Shown: positions 23,322-34,900 of the stretch, in pieces
Layout of the letters: each line of letters begins with the position of its first letter
How positions within the stretch are numbered: the first letter of the stretch is position 1
Position numbers and translations under genes: made by a program
Assembly: GCA_932521025.1 (NCBI GenBank)
Contig: OW051470.1
Span: forward strand, 4,078,501-4,142,500
Length of the DNA: 64,000 bases
DNA from: Oscheius onirici
Lineage: Eukaryota > Nematoda > Chromadorea > Rhabditida > Rhabditidae
Direction of reading: 5' to 3'
The notes under the pieces: generated by a model
What the model was told of the DNA's origin: nothing
Database searches by the model: none
What the model saw: the letters and a program-made list of their open reading frames with translations, nothing else

Positions 23322-24037
23322 GTTTGTTGGTTTCCTTTGGATTCAAAACAAACACCTAAAGGACTGATTGTGTTTTGCGTTCGCGTTTACTTCTTCGTTT
23401 AAACGAGGGAATAAGCTTCTGGTTATAAGAACAGTCTTTTTCCGCGAACTCTCCCCCCTAAGAAGGTTGACAAGGTCAACTAGGCTTGCCTTGACCGGGT
23501 GAAGCTGTAACAGCGCGTATAGACTGTGTGCTACCCAGCACCCTTCATTGACTTTTCCTGTTTGCTTTCTGACCACTTTCTTGTACCAATTTTCACTAGC
23601 TGTTTGCGAGATTGAATCTAGAGCAGTGCCTCCTAACAGCAATCAGTAAAATTTCCTCTCCAACGCTTGTAAATATGAAGAATTCTGGCAAAATATTCAA
23701 ATCTCGCGCCATTTGTTCGAAAAGCGTCACTTTTGTAGACAAGTCTTGACTTTTTTCTTCTTTTTTTTTAATTGGCTATAAATAGCGACACGAGTTTGAA
23801 AGCCATCAATTGCACGTCTTCTGCCAGAGGTGTGTTATTGCTTCTCTTCAGTTTTGTTCTTCTCTTTCACTTCCAATTTTCACGCTAGTGTCCCGAAATA
23901 TTCTTATGCATTTTACTGCTCGCTGTACTTTTCCGTAGTCTCGATGGTCCCTTTTGTCGTTATCGAGAAACGTGGCCCTTGAATAGGAAACTGGCCACGC
24001 CCCCGTTTGTGGCGCTCTCTCATTGGCTGACGAGCGA
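23322..24037. other. Divergent intergenic region, NAXD and calreticulin
   Basis: About 0.7 kb precede the ER-stress element. An open frame of 99 codons (23343-23642, minus) has no ATG and is not called. A TATA-like CTATAAATAG sits at 23775-23784, but its transcript is unknown. CCACGCCC and CCCGCCCC boxes flank the element further right. Confidence 0.4.
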
Positions 24038-24048
24038 CGTGGGCCAAT
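24038..24048 (-). promoter_or_regulatory. ER-stress response element (ERSE-II) upstream of calreticulin
   Basis: The minus strand reads ATTGGCCCACG, an exact match to the ERSE-II consensus ATTGG-N-CCACG. It joins a CCAAT box bound by NF-Y to a CCACG bound by ATF6 or XBP1. It lies about 200 bp before the calreticulin ATG and about 40 bp before a TATA-like box. Another ATTGG lies at 24022-24026. This suggests control by the unfolded protein response, as for calreticulin in other animals. Confidence 0.75.
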
Positions 24049-24087
24049 AGCAGCCCGCCCCCTAGCCTGCGTCAGATTAGACCAAAA

Positions 24088-24094
24088 TATAAAT
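24088..24094 (+). promoter_or_regulatory. TATA box of calreticulin
   Basis: TATAAAT sits between the ERSE-II and the start codon, about 150 bp upstream of the ATG. Transcription would begin near 24115-24120. An acceptor ATTTTGCAG then occurs at 24204-24212 ahead of the ATG, so the leader is probably spliced or trans-spliced. Confidence 0.45.
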
Positions 24095-24245
24095 TTCGAG
24101 CTCTCTGCCAGTGCAGGACATCTGCAGTCAGTTTGCTCTCGACTTTTTCTAGCAAGTGCCGGCATTCCTTATTCTTTACACGATGATATGCCTTTTAAAT
24201 TTCATTTTGCAGGTTCTTGGTTGTTCTTGGATTCAGCCTCTCATC

Positions 24246-25560
24246 ATGCGCACTACCGCAGTCCTTCTGGCTGTTGTAGCCTATGTAGCAGCGGAAGTCT
24301 ACTTTAAAGAAGAGTTCGGTTAGTTTTTATTTTTGTTGCCTCTAAATCTCGAATTGTAGATGACAGCTGGGAGAAGCGGTGGATCCAATCCAAACACAAA
24401 GACGACTACGGAGAGTTCAAGCTGAGCGCCGGCAAGTTCTTTGGAGATGAGAAGAGAGACCAGGGAATCCAGACCAGCCAGGATGCCAAGTTCTACTCTC
24501 GTGCCGCCAAGTTTCCCAAGTCTTTCTCCAACAAGGGCAAGTCCGTCGTGGTCCAGTTCACCGTCAAGCACGAGCAAGGAATTGACTGCGGAGGAGGATA
24601 CGTCAAGGTTTGTCGCTTGCTCTTTCCTTCTTTACGCTAATGTTTAGGTCATGGGTGGAGACGTCGATCTTACCGACTTCCACGGTGAGACTCCCTACAA
24701 CGTCATGTTCGGCCCCGATATCTGCGGCCCGACCAAGAAGGTTCACGTCATCGTCAACTACAAAGGCAAAAACCATCTGATCAAGAAGGATATTCGCTGC
24801 AAGGATGACGAGCTTACCCATCTCTACACTTTCATCCTTAACCCCGACAACACCTATGAGGTCCAGATTGATGGAGAGAAGGTTGAAAGCGGTGAACTCG
24901 AGTCCGACTGGGATCTTCTTCCGGCCAAGAAGATCAAGGACCCCGACGCGAAAAAGCCTGAAGATTGGGACGAGCGCGAGTACATTGATGATCCGGAAGA
25001 CTCGAAGGTTTTTTTTTGTTATATCTTTGTTAACATTTAATTTTCAGCCCGAAGACTGGGAGAAGCCCGAGCACATTCCTGATCCGGATGCCAAGAAGCC
25101 TGAAGACTGGGATGATGACATTGATGGCGAATGGGAGCCTCCCATGATTGACAACCCCGAATACAAAGGAGAATGGAAGCCGAAGCAGATCAAGAACACC
25201 GACTACAAGGGCAAATGGATCCACCCCGAGATCGACAATCCCGATTACACTCCCGATGATGAGCTCTACCTCCACGACAACTTCGGTGCCATTGGTTTCG
25301 ATCTCTGGCAGGTCAAGGCTGGAACCATCTTCGACAACGTCCTTGTTGCTGACTCTATTGATGACGCCAAGGCCCATGCTGCTGAGACTTTCGAAAAGCT
25401 GAAGGCGGCCGAGAAGGAAAAGAAGGAGAAGGCCGATGAGGACGCTCGTAAAAAGATGGAAGAGGAGGAGAAGAAGCGCAAGGAAGAGGAAGAGTCTAAG
25501 AAGAAGGATGATGAGGAGACGGACGAGGCTGAAGACACCGCCGACCATGATGAACTCTAA
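24246..25560 (+). CDS. Calreticulin
   Basis: This ER-lumen lectin chaperone binds monoglucosylated glycoproteins and buffers calcium. The protein begins with a signal peptide (MRTTAVLLAVVAYVAAEVYF). The N-domain lectin fold has CGGGYVK and the paired cysteines, including FGPDICGPTKKVHVI. The P-domain carries three copies of the PDAKKPEDWD-type repeat and three of the GEWxPxxIxNPxYKG-type repeat. The lectin end DNFGAIGFDLWQVKAGTIFD and a Lys/Glu/Asp-rich calcium-binding tail follow. It ends in HDEL, the ER retrieval signal used by several invertebrates. Four short exons join cleanly (introns about 24318-24358, 24608-24648 and 25009-25047). A poly(A) signal AATAAA lies at 25660-25665. Confidence 0.97.
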
Positions 25561-25659
25561 ACGTCTACTGTGATCTCCTTTTCGGGTCGGCTGTAGCAAT
25601 TGCTGCAGTTTTATTGTTTTGTTGGGTGACATACAAATGTCTCACGGCATTGTGGTTGT

Positions 25660-25665
25660 AATAAA
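25660..25665 (+). terminator. Poly(A) signal AATAAA of calreticulin
   Basis: AATAAA lies 100 nt beyond the calreticulin stop codon, in a T-rich context typical of 3' ends. Confidence 0.6.
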
Positions 25666-26115
25666 TTTGTTTTATCCCAATGCTTTGTTCCATCGTTGCA
25701 ATCGTCCGATCACTTGCAGGTCAGGATTTCTTCCGATTTTACACGTCTTGGTTGCACTTTTGACGTCTTCTTCACTTGAATCATCTCCGTGTACCACAGT
25801 CGCAAGTTAAAGATGTTTGTCTTTCAGGTGTTAGAAGAGTGAGGACATTGTTCTGCTTTCGTTGTGGCAATCGTAAGAAAACAGTTGTGCTTTCTTTAGT
25901 ACGATAGATGAGAAGATCTATTTGAAAATACTCCCGCCTCTTGGTGATTATCTGAAGCTCTAACTGGAGATAAAGCACAGATTTGTGCACTTGATTAATT
26001 TGACTCGAACTGCTCAGATCAATCGACGAACGAGACGGATGTGACAATCAAAGTGACGAAGGTCAACGACGAGAACAAGAAACGGAGCAGCTATTGAAAA
26101 AGGCTAAGCGGTTCT
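25666..26115. other. Gap between two 3' ends
   Basis: About 450 bp lie between the calreticulin poly(A) signal and the stop of a minus-strand ORF. No gene is seen in it. Confidence 0.4.
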
Positions 26116-26394
26116 TTAATCGTTCGATCGTTTCGGACGGTTAACATTGAAAATAAAGGTCGGCTCATGAGATCTCAAGTCTCGAGACTGGACCATTCCA
26201 TCATTGTCAAGTTTTCCGGGATCCTCAATTACGATTCCTTGTTTAATCGTCCTGGAACTAATAGAAAGAGGCAGGTTGAAAAAGTTCATGAAGACTACAG
26301 CTGTTCCGACAAAATTAAGTTCTGCTGACGTCTGAACTACCTTCACGAGACGGAAAAAATGAGCCATAACCATGACGACTCCCGTGTAAAACAT
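26116..26394 (-). CDS. Small protein of unknown function downstream of the chitin-binding gene
   Basis: A single open frame of 92 codons starts at an ATG 10 bases after TTTTCTCCAG, an acceptor-like site. Its first half is hydrophobic (MFYTGVVMVMAHFF and FVGTAVVFMNFFNL), so one or two weak membrane segments are possible. Its second half is polar and ends in NRPKRSND. It begins about 155 nt past the stop of the upstream same-strand gene, so it could be a downstream operon member. No family is recognised. It could also be an untranslated tail of that gene that happens to be open. Confidence 0.45.
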   Translation of the reverse strand: MFYTGVVMVMAHFFRLVKVVQTSAELNFVGTAVVFMNFFNLPLSISSRTIKQGIVIEDPGKLDNDGMVQSRDLRSHEPTFIFNVNRPKRSND

Positions 26395-26551
26395 CAATCC
26401 AGACTCTGGAGAAAATAACTAACAAGCTTCGAGAAAACTTGGAAAGATCACGTTTAATAAATGGGTTATTACAGAAAATAAAACGTGTAAAGTGTAAAAC
26501 ATGATGGTGTAGCTAATGATACAAAGAAAGATCCTGGTATTTACAGCGAAA

Positions 26552-29411
26552 TTAACTGGAAGGACGAGTTTGGTCAGAAGAAGGCAGGCACTGAGGAACA
26601 CTGGTTGGCCAGTCGCAAACAGAGAGAGTCGGGTTGAAGACAGTTCCAGTAGGACAACTCATGCGCTCCAAGCGATTCCAGACGCAACGATGGAAGATTG
26701 TGCAATCCGTTTCATCAGGCAAATAGGCACCATGCTGTGCTCCGCGACAACCAGTTTGAGCTGTAAGAAGTATTAGAAAACAACGAGAGCGACAAATACC
26801 TGCAGAATTAGGCAGGTCGCACTCCGGTACTTGATTTTTGTAGTCGCATTGTTGCTTTATCTCGTTGAACACCAATCCAGATGGACATCCGATATGTTGG
26901 AACATTTCTCCGCCATGACACTGTACTATTCCGGAACAGTCGTCAGGATCCCTGTACAGAGAGTCTCCACGACCGATGCAGAACTTTTCAGGATCAGAAC
27001 TGACGCTCACGTAGATAATCTTCGGCGTTGAAGGTTTTACCTTAACAAATAAAATTTAATCGTGCAGTAAGCAACACGAACTCTGCTTGGAATCACTGTA
27101 TCCGCATTAGTTGTGTAGCTAGCGATTTCTGGCTTCGACTCGATCTGACGAGATGTCGACTCAACCGGATAATATGGTTCACCAATAATGGTGGTGATCA
27201 CGGGAACAGAACTCTCCGTTGCAACTTTCACGACGTTGGTACTGCGCGGAATCTAAAAAGAGATAAATTGACACGCACGACATGATACCTCATTGGAATG
27301 AGATGGAACCTCCATTGGGAAGTAGGGAAGTCCAGTCCGATGACTAGGTGCACTGGTAGTTACCGGAAGAGTGTACACTGGAGTAGTGGTGCCGATCGGT
27401 GGAAGACTAGTCTCATGAGGCAGTGTGTAAGCAGCATTTGGATAAGTCGATGACGACTCGGCCGGAATTGTGACAGGAAAAGATGCCGTTGTGTAGACTG
27501 GCCGCTCTGTAGAAGACTCGACAGGGTAAGCAGGAACCCAGTTCGTCGTAGTCTCCGTTGGATATGCTGGAGTTGACTCTACAATATATGTCGGGGCCGA
27601 TGTTGTCGTCACGGGTGGAACGTAGACAGAAGGATTCTCAGTCGGACAAATCTCAGCATTCATGACTCCACATAGAATGGATGGAACACAACGGGCCGTC
27701 TCGAAGTCAAACAAATCTCCAACAGGACAGGCGGCAGTCTGAATAATAGCGTAACGAACGGAACGAACAAAAACACACCAGCTCTTTTGATTTGCGGCAG
27801 ATAATGAAGTTCTGCTGACATATCCCAAGAGAGAAAATGGAGTTATCAGCGGTTCCACTACAACGGGAAGACTCTTCTTCGATAACAGGAAGGTAGCTCC
27901 TTTTTCGTCTGACCGTTGGTGAGCTCATGGTTGCAAAGGGCTCATCTGGTGATCCCGATCCATTAGCATCACCACTGATGAGCAAAGAATCCTCATCTGA
28001 CGTCACGTGCAGAGGCGTAAGAAGATCACCAATGGGGTCGATCGAAGCAGAAGGATTGGCTGGACTGCTTACCTCTGAGACTTCTGCTGACAGCTGAACC
28101 TGAAGTTCGAACACCTCTTCAGAGATTGAAAAATGAATACCGAATGAAGATCATCGTCATCTTCCTCGTGGTCATTGTCATCATCGTGGTGTTTCCTGCT
28201 CTTTTTTTTGTGAACTCTGCTACGGGAGAAGACGTCCCAATCGTTGCTGAAGATTCCTTGTACATCTGGAGCACGGAATGCATCACTGACAGGATGATGA
28301 CGATAGTCAATAATTGCAGATCGGGACCTAGCAGGAAGTTTTCCCACGCGAATTTCTGAAATAAAACTCTGGGCCCCAGAGTTAGAAAGAATTACCGCCA
28401 TCTCGATTGTATCCGTGATGGTGACGATAGTGCCGGTTGAACCTCTTGGGAACGAAGAACGGATTCGATAATCCGTTTTGCTGCACTTGCACCGTGTATC
28501 CAGGATTGTTAATGGGTTCTTGTGGCGGATAGCTTGTAGGATACACAGGAGAATTCAGCGTAGGGTAAGCTTTTGCTGGTTCTTGTGGAACAGAGTTTGT
28601 GGGATATCCAATCGAGGAATATGCTTCGGTAGGCGACTGAGGAGCAGTTGGATATACATGCGTAGGCGACTGAGGAGCAGTTGGATATACATGCGTAGGA
28701 TACTGCGGAGCAGCAGTAGACGTGTAATCAGGAGTCGGTGAAGAAGCCGTCGGGTAGTAAGGAGCTGGTGTGATGTAGCCAACAGTGGAGGAAGCTTCTG
28801 ACTGATACTCCGGGGTTGTAGTAGTATATCCCTGGGTCGTGTAAGATTCCGTCGAGTATTGTGGGGCTGAACTAGTGTATCTGTTCGTTGTGTATTGCGG
28901 GGGGACGGTTGATGAAGGAACCTGAAATCGAGGTTTTAAGGGAAGAGTAAGAGCTTACCGAAGGAGACACAGGAGCAGATGTAGTTGTAACACAAGCAAT
29001 ATCGTCAAAAACGCAAAGCTGAGTCACCGGGTCAAAAATAGACGAATCGGGACACAGCGAGGTGATCCATTTGTTACACCTGAAAGAAGGGCATAGAACA
29101 GTTTTTATAATGAAAACGGAATTGAAAAACGAAACAAACCTGCAGCGTTGAAACTGCGAAGAACAATCACCCAGAGGTATAGTGTCTCCATCCGTGCATT
29201 GCACCGAAATTGATGTGTCGTACGACCATTGTGCTTCACACGACACTACTGAAAATTAGGAAATGATACAAATCATCGTCATTTTTGTAATTTACCAAAT
29301 GAGCTATTTTACAGCATTTGTGAGTGCCGAAAATATTCGTGGCGTTTCCATACTCATTTTAAAGACCAACTAACCTAGATAAAATGCGAAAAACGTAGAA
29401 AACAGCCGCAT
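26552..29411 (-). CDS. Secreted mucin-like protein with four chitin-binding (CBM14) domains
   Basis: The start at 29411 gives a signal peptide (MRLFSTFFAFYL...CEA) after removal of one intron. Four CBM14 (peritrophin A) domains can be seen by their six-cysteine pattern: near 29250-29000, 27890-27660, 26960-26790 and 26760-26580. The last two are back to back at the C-terminus and are the best preserved, with IGCPSGLVFNEIKQQCDYK and MSCPTGTVFNPTLSVCDW. Between them lie long Pro/Thr/Ser/Tyr-rich stretches with many YPT and TTS units, likely heavily O-glycosylated, plus an acidic and His-rich patch near 28170. Proteins of this build coat cuticle, gut lining or eggshell. It is about 800 residues long, ending in SDQTRPSS. 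Confidence 0.88.
28629..28694 (-). repeat. Two identical 33-bp direct repeats in the mucin-like linker
   Basis: A 33-bp unit beginning GTAGGCGACTGAGGAGCAG occurs twice in perfect tandem at 28629 and 28662, with a degraded third copy after it. On the coding strand each encodes eleven residues of the APQSPTHVYPT type. The identity at DNA level points to a recent duplication in a length-variable mucin region. Confidence 0.85.
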
Positions 29412-30707
29412 CAGAGTCTACTAGCCAGGAAATTGAGCCGATACGAGACTTTGGGACTGAAATTGTGGGAAACGGGCGGGAAAATGGGCGCCAATTCAAA
29501 CATAAAATTATTGTTAGTTTTTCTTCTCTCTCATCCAAATACTCGACTTTCACTAGGTTTCTCCTGACTTATGGGCTTGGTTAGTACCCCAGTCTCACGT
29601 TAATTAACATATGCCACATAATTACGCTCAGAGCTGCCGATATGTTTACAATCATGTTCGAACAGCTGGCAACTCTGTACATTTGACAATCCAGCTTATC
29701 TTTCAACGGGCATATTATGAGGTCTTATGAATGGAACCCCTTTAGCGGTATCCGTCATTGAGAGGACACAATGCCAATTTACATACGCGAGTCGGTTGAT
29801 TCGCGCAGTGTGTCGCGTGACCTCGTCCTCCCATTACAGCCCGGAGGCCAGCCAGCTGTTATGGGCATCCTGACCACCCGCAGATTTTGCCCTCTTCCAG
29901 GAATGTTTGGCTGCGTCCAAACAAATCAGCTTAGAGTCTCTCCCGCATAATCTCTTCGGGTCGGTAGTCATCAGTCGGAAACAAAGTGTCCGCTGTCACC
30001 TTATATCCTCTTACACCCAGGCCACTCGATCGCTGTTGACTCGGCTCCTCTTCTGATCCACTTGGACATATCTAAATCAGCTGTACTTCCTGTCAGCATC
30101 TTGTTCACATGCTTGTTGACTCTCTTTTCCCGCAACCACACAGTGCAAACTCAGTCCTGATGGCTCTTTGGCAGCCTCTCTGGATAATATTATTTCGATT
30201 GCTCTTCGCGCTCTTCTTCTCAAGCACCTTTATCCTCAAAGAATCCTAACCTTCTCAACCCCACGCATGATCTCTTTCAGCTTTACTTTGCATGGTTTTT
30301 TCCGTCTCATCCTTATTCCGTAATAGACGATCTCGTCCATCTCCTAAACACGTCGATTCTGCTCCAGGTGGGTCTAACCAACAAAAAGCTGTTTTTTCAA
30401 TATTGGAAGAGGGCGGACCGCCTCTTAACACGTGACTAGTTTCACCCCTCTCACGAGTCTCTTCTTGCACAACTAACTCTCTTCGAGACCAAACTTTTCG
30501 CTTGATTCTTCGACAATTAGTCCGATTGGCGTATTGGCCTCGCAGTGTCTTTAGTCCGACTACCGAGATCTCATCATTTGATGCGAGATACCCTTGGGAA
30601 AGAGATGTTTCCACGAGTCTCCAGTCTATCCGTTTCAAAATTCGTCAATTCCAGCTCTTCAGTCTATTCCTACTGTTGAGATCACCGCTCCTACCGTCGA
30701 ATTAGAA
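29412..30707. other. Divergent intergenic region
   Basis: There are 1.3 kb between the starts of the chitin-binding gene (-) and a membrane-protein gene (+). A minus-strand open frame (30255-30638) reads as antisense noise. I see no gene. Both promoters should lie here. Confidence 0.4.
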
Positions 30708-31592
30708 ATGGTGACAAAAGTTGAAGAGGTAGTCATTCCGTCGACTTTTGCCAAAGAAATCGGTGAAGAAAATGGACCAACGAATGAAGTAAAAGTCGTT
30801 CTCATTGAAACGGACAATGTAGTTTCGATTTGAGTCTTGAAAACACTAATACTTAGGAAACGACCCAGTGTGGATGTGCCGAAGTGTTGGGGAACGGCTT
30901 TGAAAAGGTCAAAACGGCAATCGAAGAGATTCCCCCCGAATACAAGTGAGTCAGAAACTACTAAAAAGCATATTTTTTGTAATAGAGAAGCTGCTCGGTA
31001 TTCTGGTCTTGTAACTGCCTCCGTAGCCGGTCTCTTTTTCTCCATCATCCTCTACCGAATCTGCCAGCATTTGTTTTTCGGAGAAGAACAGGGCGTTTTC
31101 TGCAGGTTACTCTCTTTTCAAACTAAATAAACCTCTCTTCAGCTATTTTTCCAAGCCATTCGCTCCCATGTTTGATGCTCTCTGTCATCCGGAATATCCT
31201 GGAGTTTTTAAAGATTTCGTCCACGAGAGTCGTCACTTGTTCAACCAGGTAGAATCAGGGTTTGGAAACTTTTTCGGATCCATCTTCGCCGGCTTCCGAG
31301 CATTTGGAACCATTTTCTGGGCTCTCTTTGGCGGTATCTTCCATGTTGTAAGCGTATTTTTTTGAATATCTGTTCAATTTCCTTTCAGATTTCTGACGGA
31401 GTGGGAGAACTGTTCGAGAATGTCTCGGAGAATGTGACCTTCCTGTTCAAGTTCATCTGCGATTTTGCCAATTCCATCTTCGGCATCTTGTATCGAATGT
31501 TGACCGGAACCATCGATCAGCTAGGAATCGCTATTCAAAACGTCGGAAAAGTTCTGACGGGAGAGTCAGTCTCTTCCAGCTGGTTTTCATAA
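30708..31592 (+). CDS. Phe-rich membrane protein of unknown function
   Basis: Exons at 30708-30818, about 30857-30945, 30982-31105, 31142-31346 and 31389-31592 join in frame. The N-terminal ~75 residues are acidic and soluble and include QCGCAEVLGNGFEK. One clear membrane helix follows (YSGLVTASVAGLFFSIILYR). The rest is dominated by Phe, Gly and hydrophobic residues arranged amphipathically (GFGNFFGSIFAGFRAFGTIF, ENVTFLFKFICDFANSIFG), perhaps re-entrant or membrane-surface helices. It ends in SSSWFS. The frame is open above the ATG at 30708 (SIPTVEITAPTVELE), so an upstream exon after CTCTTCAG is possible. No family is recognised. Confidence 0.7.
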
Positions 31593-31966
31593 ATCGCCCA
31601 GTGATAGTTTGTAAATAGTCTTTGAGAATCTCATTCTACCTCGCATTTGTGATACTCACAACATCCCCGAACTAACCTCACTAATCGGTCAAACCGTACT
31701 AATCAGAAACAATGAACATTCTTCTTTCCTGTTTTCTCCATTTGTGGTCAGCCGGTCAGCGACAGTTAGGATTGCGGCCTGTCGCGAGGCGTCAAGGCCA
31801 TTCTTCTCCCCTCCGGCTACTTCCCAGTCGTCTCTTTTATGCTAATCAAGTCTTTTTATTTCCCTTTTTGGTGTAACTGGCTTCTGCTTGAGGTGCACTC
31901 AAGGTGATTTCGCGTGGATTGAAGGACAAGGATCTTTTGCCTGTCCCTCGCTCTCTTCTCCCGTGT
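31593..31966. other. Short intergenic region
   Basis: There are 374 bp between two plus-strand genes. No gene is seen. It is wider than the operon-like gaps elsewhere in the window. Confidence 0.4.
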
Positions 31967-34900
31967 ATGGACCTTGAGGAAGTTGTTCCGAAGGCTGGAA
32001 CAGCCTATTCCGAAGGAAGATATGACGACGCTCTTCAGGTTTTAGTCTTTTTTTATCTTAACAAACGTGTATCAGTTGTATCGACGGGCTATCCTTGGTC
32101 ATCCTCACAACGCCGTTCTTCATGCCAATATCTCGGCTATCTTGTCCCGGTCAGTGCAACACTCTTTTTCTATCGTCTTGACATAAATCAGAATTTTTTT
32201 AATTTAGTTTTAAGAATACCTTGAAATACAAAATATAAAGAACAGACTAATTCATGCAGACACGAAAACATTTAGTTTGTCGTGTCACGAGGATGCTCTT
32301 CATCATGCCGATACAGCGATAAGTTTAGAGCCCCAATGGGGGAAAGCATCGTACAGAAAGGTGAAATTTGTATTCAACTACCAATAACTCTGCTCAGGGT
32401 GAGGCTCTCCGTAATCTGGGTGACTACCGAAATGCTCTGATGTCTTTCTGTACTGCTCTACGATACGAACCACCGACTAAACAATGCTTGTCTGTCTTGA
32501 AAGAGTCTGCTACGCGAGTCTTTAGTAAGTCGAGTTGCTAGTAATTCAAAATAGATTTATAGATTCTTTCCCGCTCGAAGAGATGGAAAAATTGCAACTT
32601 CAAGATGACCCTTCTGTTCTATTGACCACAGTAGGGCAACTGTACTTGACAGAAGAATCATACCAAGGTTTTGTTCAAAAGTAATTGTAAAAGTCTTTAG
32701 TATAGATGCAATCAAAGTTCTCATATGGTCTCTTCATCTCGACTCATCCTGCATGACTCTGAAAGCAGCAACGCTGTCTTGTCTGGGCACGGCTCATTTC
32801 AAAACTGGCAACTTTCAACGAGCGATGGACTATTATGAACAACAACTGGAAGTTTGTCAACAGTTGGGTGAGTATCTCAATTGATGAGACGAGTAAAAGT
32901 TGTGGTTGTACTACAATAGACGCCCACTTTCGTTGATCGAGTTTTACATTGAAACTATGGTTCGTACTGCAATATAATCCAACTGTACCATGTCTACCTG
33001 ACAATGAGTCCGGCCGAAACCTCGATTTAGCCCGATCATGGTCTACGAATCACTAGAGTCAATGGGTATCGCATCTTCCTCCTACCCTTCCTGTCGGATG
33101 GAGCTCGACCGGGTTCCTATATAGAAATCCAGCTGTGACGAGAAAGTACAAGTGCAAGTTTGAAGTTTTCAAACCAAATGATAGTACTGTTACCATCTAA
33201 AATGATAAGGTTTTGTATCGATCTTTCAATAGCGTGTATTCTGTTCCTTGAACAAATTTGAACGTACTGCATTACAACCCAAATTGTTTAGAAAGTGGAG
33301 AGCTGCGAGCGTTAGGAAACATCGCCATGTCAAGTGAAGCTGCTCATGAATGGGAGATAGCGTTGGCTACTCGCAGAAAGATTTTCAACCACAAAGTACA
33401 CGTCTCCGAGACTCCAAAACACAAAAATACCGTGTTCAGGAAATTTCTCCAGAGGAGAAAGAGGATGAGCGACAAACTATTGCAGAACTGTTGGTACAGA
33501 TGGGTCGGGGAGAAGAGGCTTTCTTTCTACTGGACACACAGCCACAATCAAACTTGAGAGGAAGGGTCAATTTATCATGCTCTAGAGTTTATACGGTAGG
33601 TTCCTCAATAAGAATAGATACACATGTTATTTAGGGCGATGGTGCTGGGGTAGTCTCTACTTTATTGCCTTTACGACCCGTGGATGAAGGAATCTTTGCC
33701 AGAGCGGTGTCTGCTGTATCTCGCTATTTTGTAGAAGAAGGAAAGCTTCAAGAGAATGTTGACTATCTGGAGGGAATCATGAAACATACGACTGTAAAAG
33801 GACAGAACTTTGTGGTGAGTTCAGATCTACAGGTAGTAGAAATTTGACTCAGTGGAAGAAAGCCTGTACTCTCTGCTGCAAGACGTACCTCAGAATGGGA
33901 GACATTCACTCTTCGCTTAATTTGGCCAAACGACTGCTTCGAATCAGTCGTACTCGAGGAGAGTCGGAATCAGACGCCTTCAACTTATTGGCAATATGCT
34001 ACGAACAACAAGGAGACTATTCTTCAGCTGCAGTTCTTTTTCAAAAGAGTCTTCTCAAATCTAAATCTCTCGTGGAGAAGACTAGCCTTTACCTCAATCT
34101 GGTAAGAGTGCTCAAGCAGAATAAGCAAGATCCGAGCGAGTATCTTCAAAGCGCAGTGACCACGGTAGAATGTACCAATAACTATCAGCTGAAAGCTCAG
34201 TCGTATTCTGCAACGATACGCTACTACAAGGAGACGAAGAAACTGGCAGAGGCTGAGAATTTTCTGAAGAAACAGAAAGAACTTCTTCACTACGACTTGG
34301 ACGGAACAACACGATCAATAATTTTCGAAGATTTGGCCTTTATGGCAGCCGAAGAAAGCGGCTCAGCTTCGTCTGTTCTGGCTATGGAGCAGAGTCTGGA
34401 TGAAGCACAAGAAGACAACAACATTCAAAGAGAACTCGAGTTGTTGGAAAGACTCGGAGACGAGTTGGTTAAATTGGAAAGACGAAAAGAAGCCGAAGCA
34501 ATCTACCACAGATTTCTGTCACTTGCTAAACAACTGAGAGTTGCTGATGCTATTCAGAGAGGACACGAAAAATTGGCAGAAGAGTACAAGGATGGAAAGA
34601 ACTGGAATTCGTGTCTAGAACACGCTCGATCAGCCTTGGCAATAGCTAAGTTACAACAAGATGTGAAGGGAAGGATCAAAGCGTTTCTCCTAATGGGACA
34701 TTGTGAGACAGAAAGGTAGTTATGTTCTAACAAATAGGCAAGAAAATTTCAGAGAAGATTTTACCACAGCAGTCTACATATTGAAGAAGGCGCTGGGACT
34801 GGCCGGAGCTGGTCAATTTTCTGATTTTGAAGCAAAGAGTCATCTTCAACTCGGGAACATTTACGAGATAATGGGAGATCAAAAAATGGCCGAAATCCAT

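Noticed and set aside
23343-23642. 99-codon minus-strand frame just upstream of the NAXD start
   Set aside because: It contains no ATG (its apparent start is TTG) and has no upstream exon with matching phase. It ends 21 nt before the NAXD ATG. It could be a leader region, but it is not supported as a gene.
25030-25632. Minus-strand open frame of 200 codons
   Set aside because: It is exactly antisense to the Lys/Glu-rich end of calreticulin, giving an artificial Leu/Phe-rich protein.
30255-30638. 127-codon minus-strand frame
   Set aside because: It lies in the promoter region of two divergent genes, has low-complexity Arg/Glu composition and no splice or start context.
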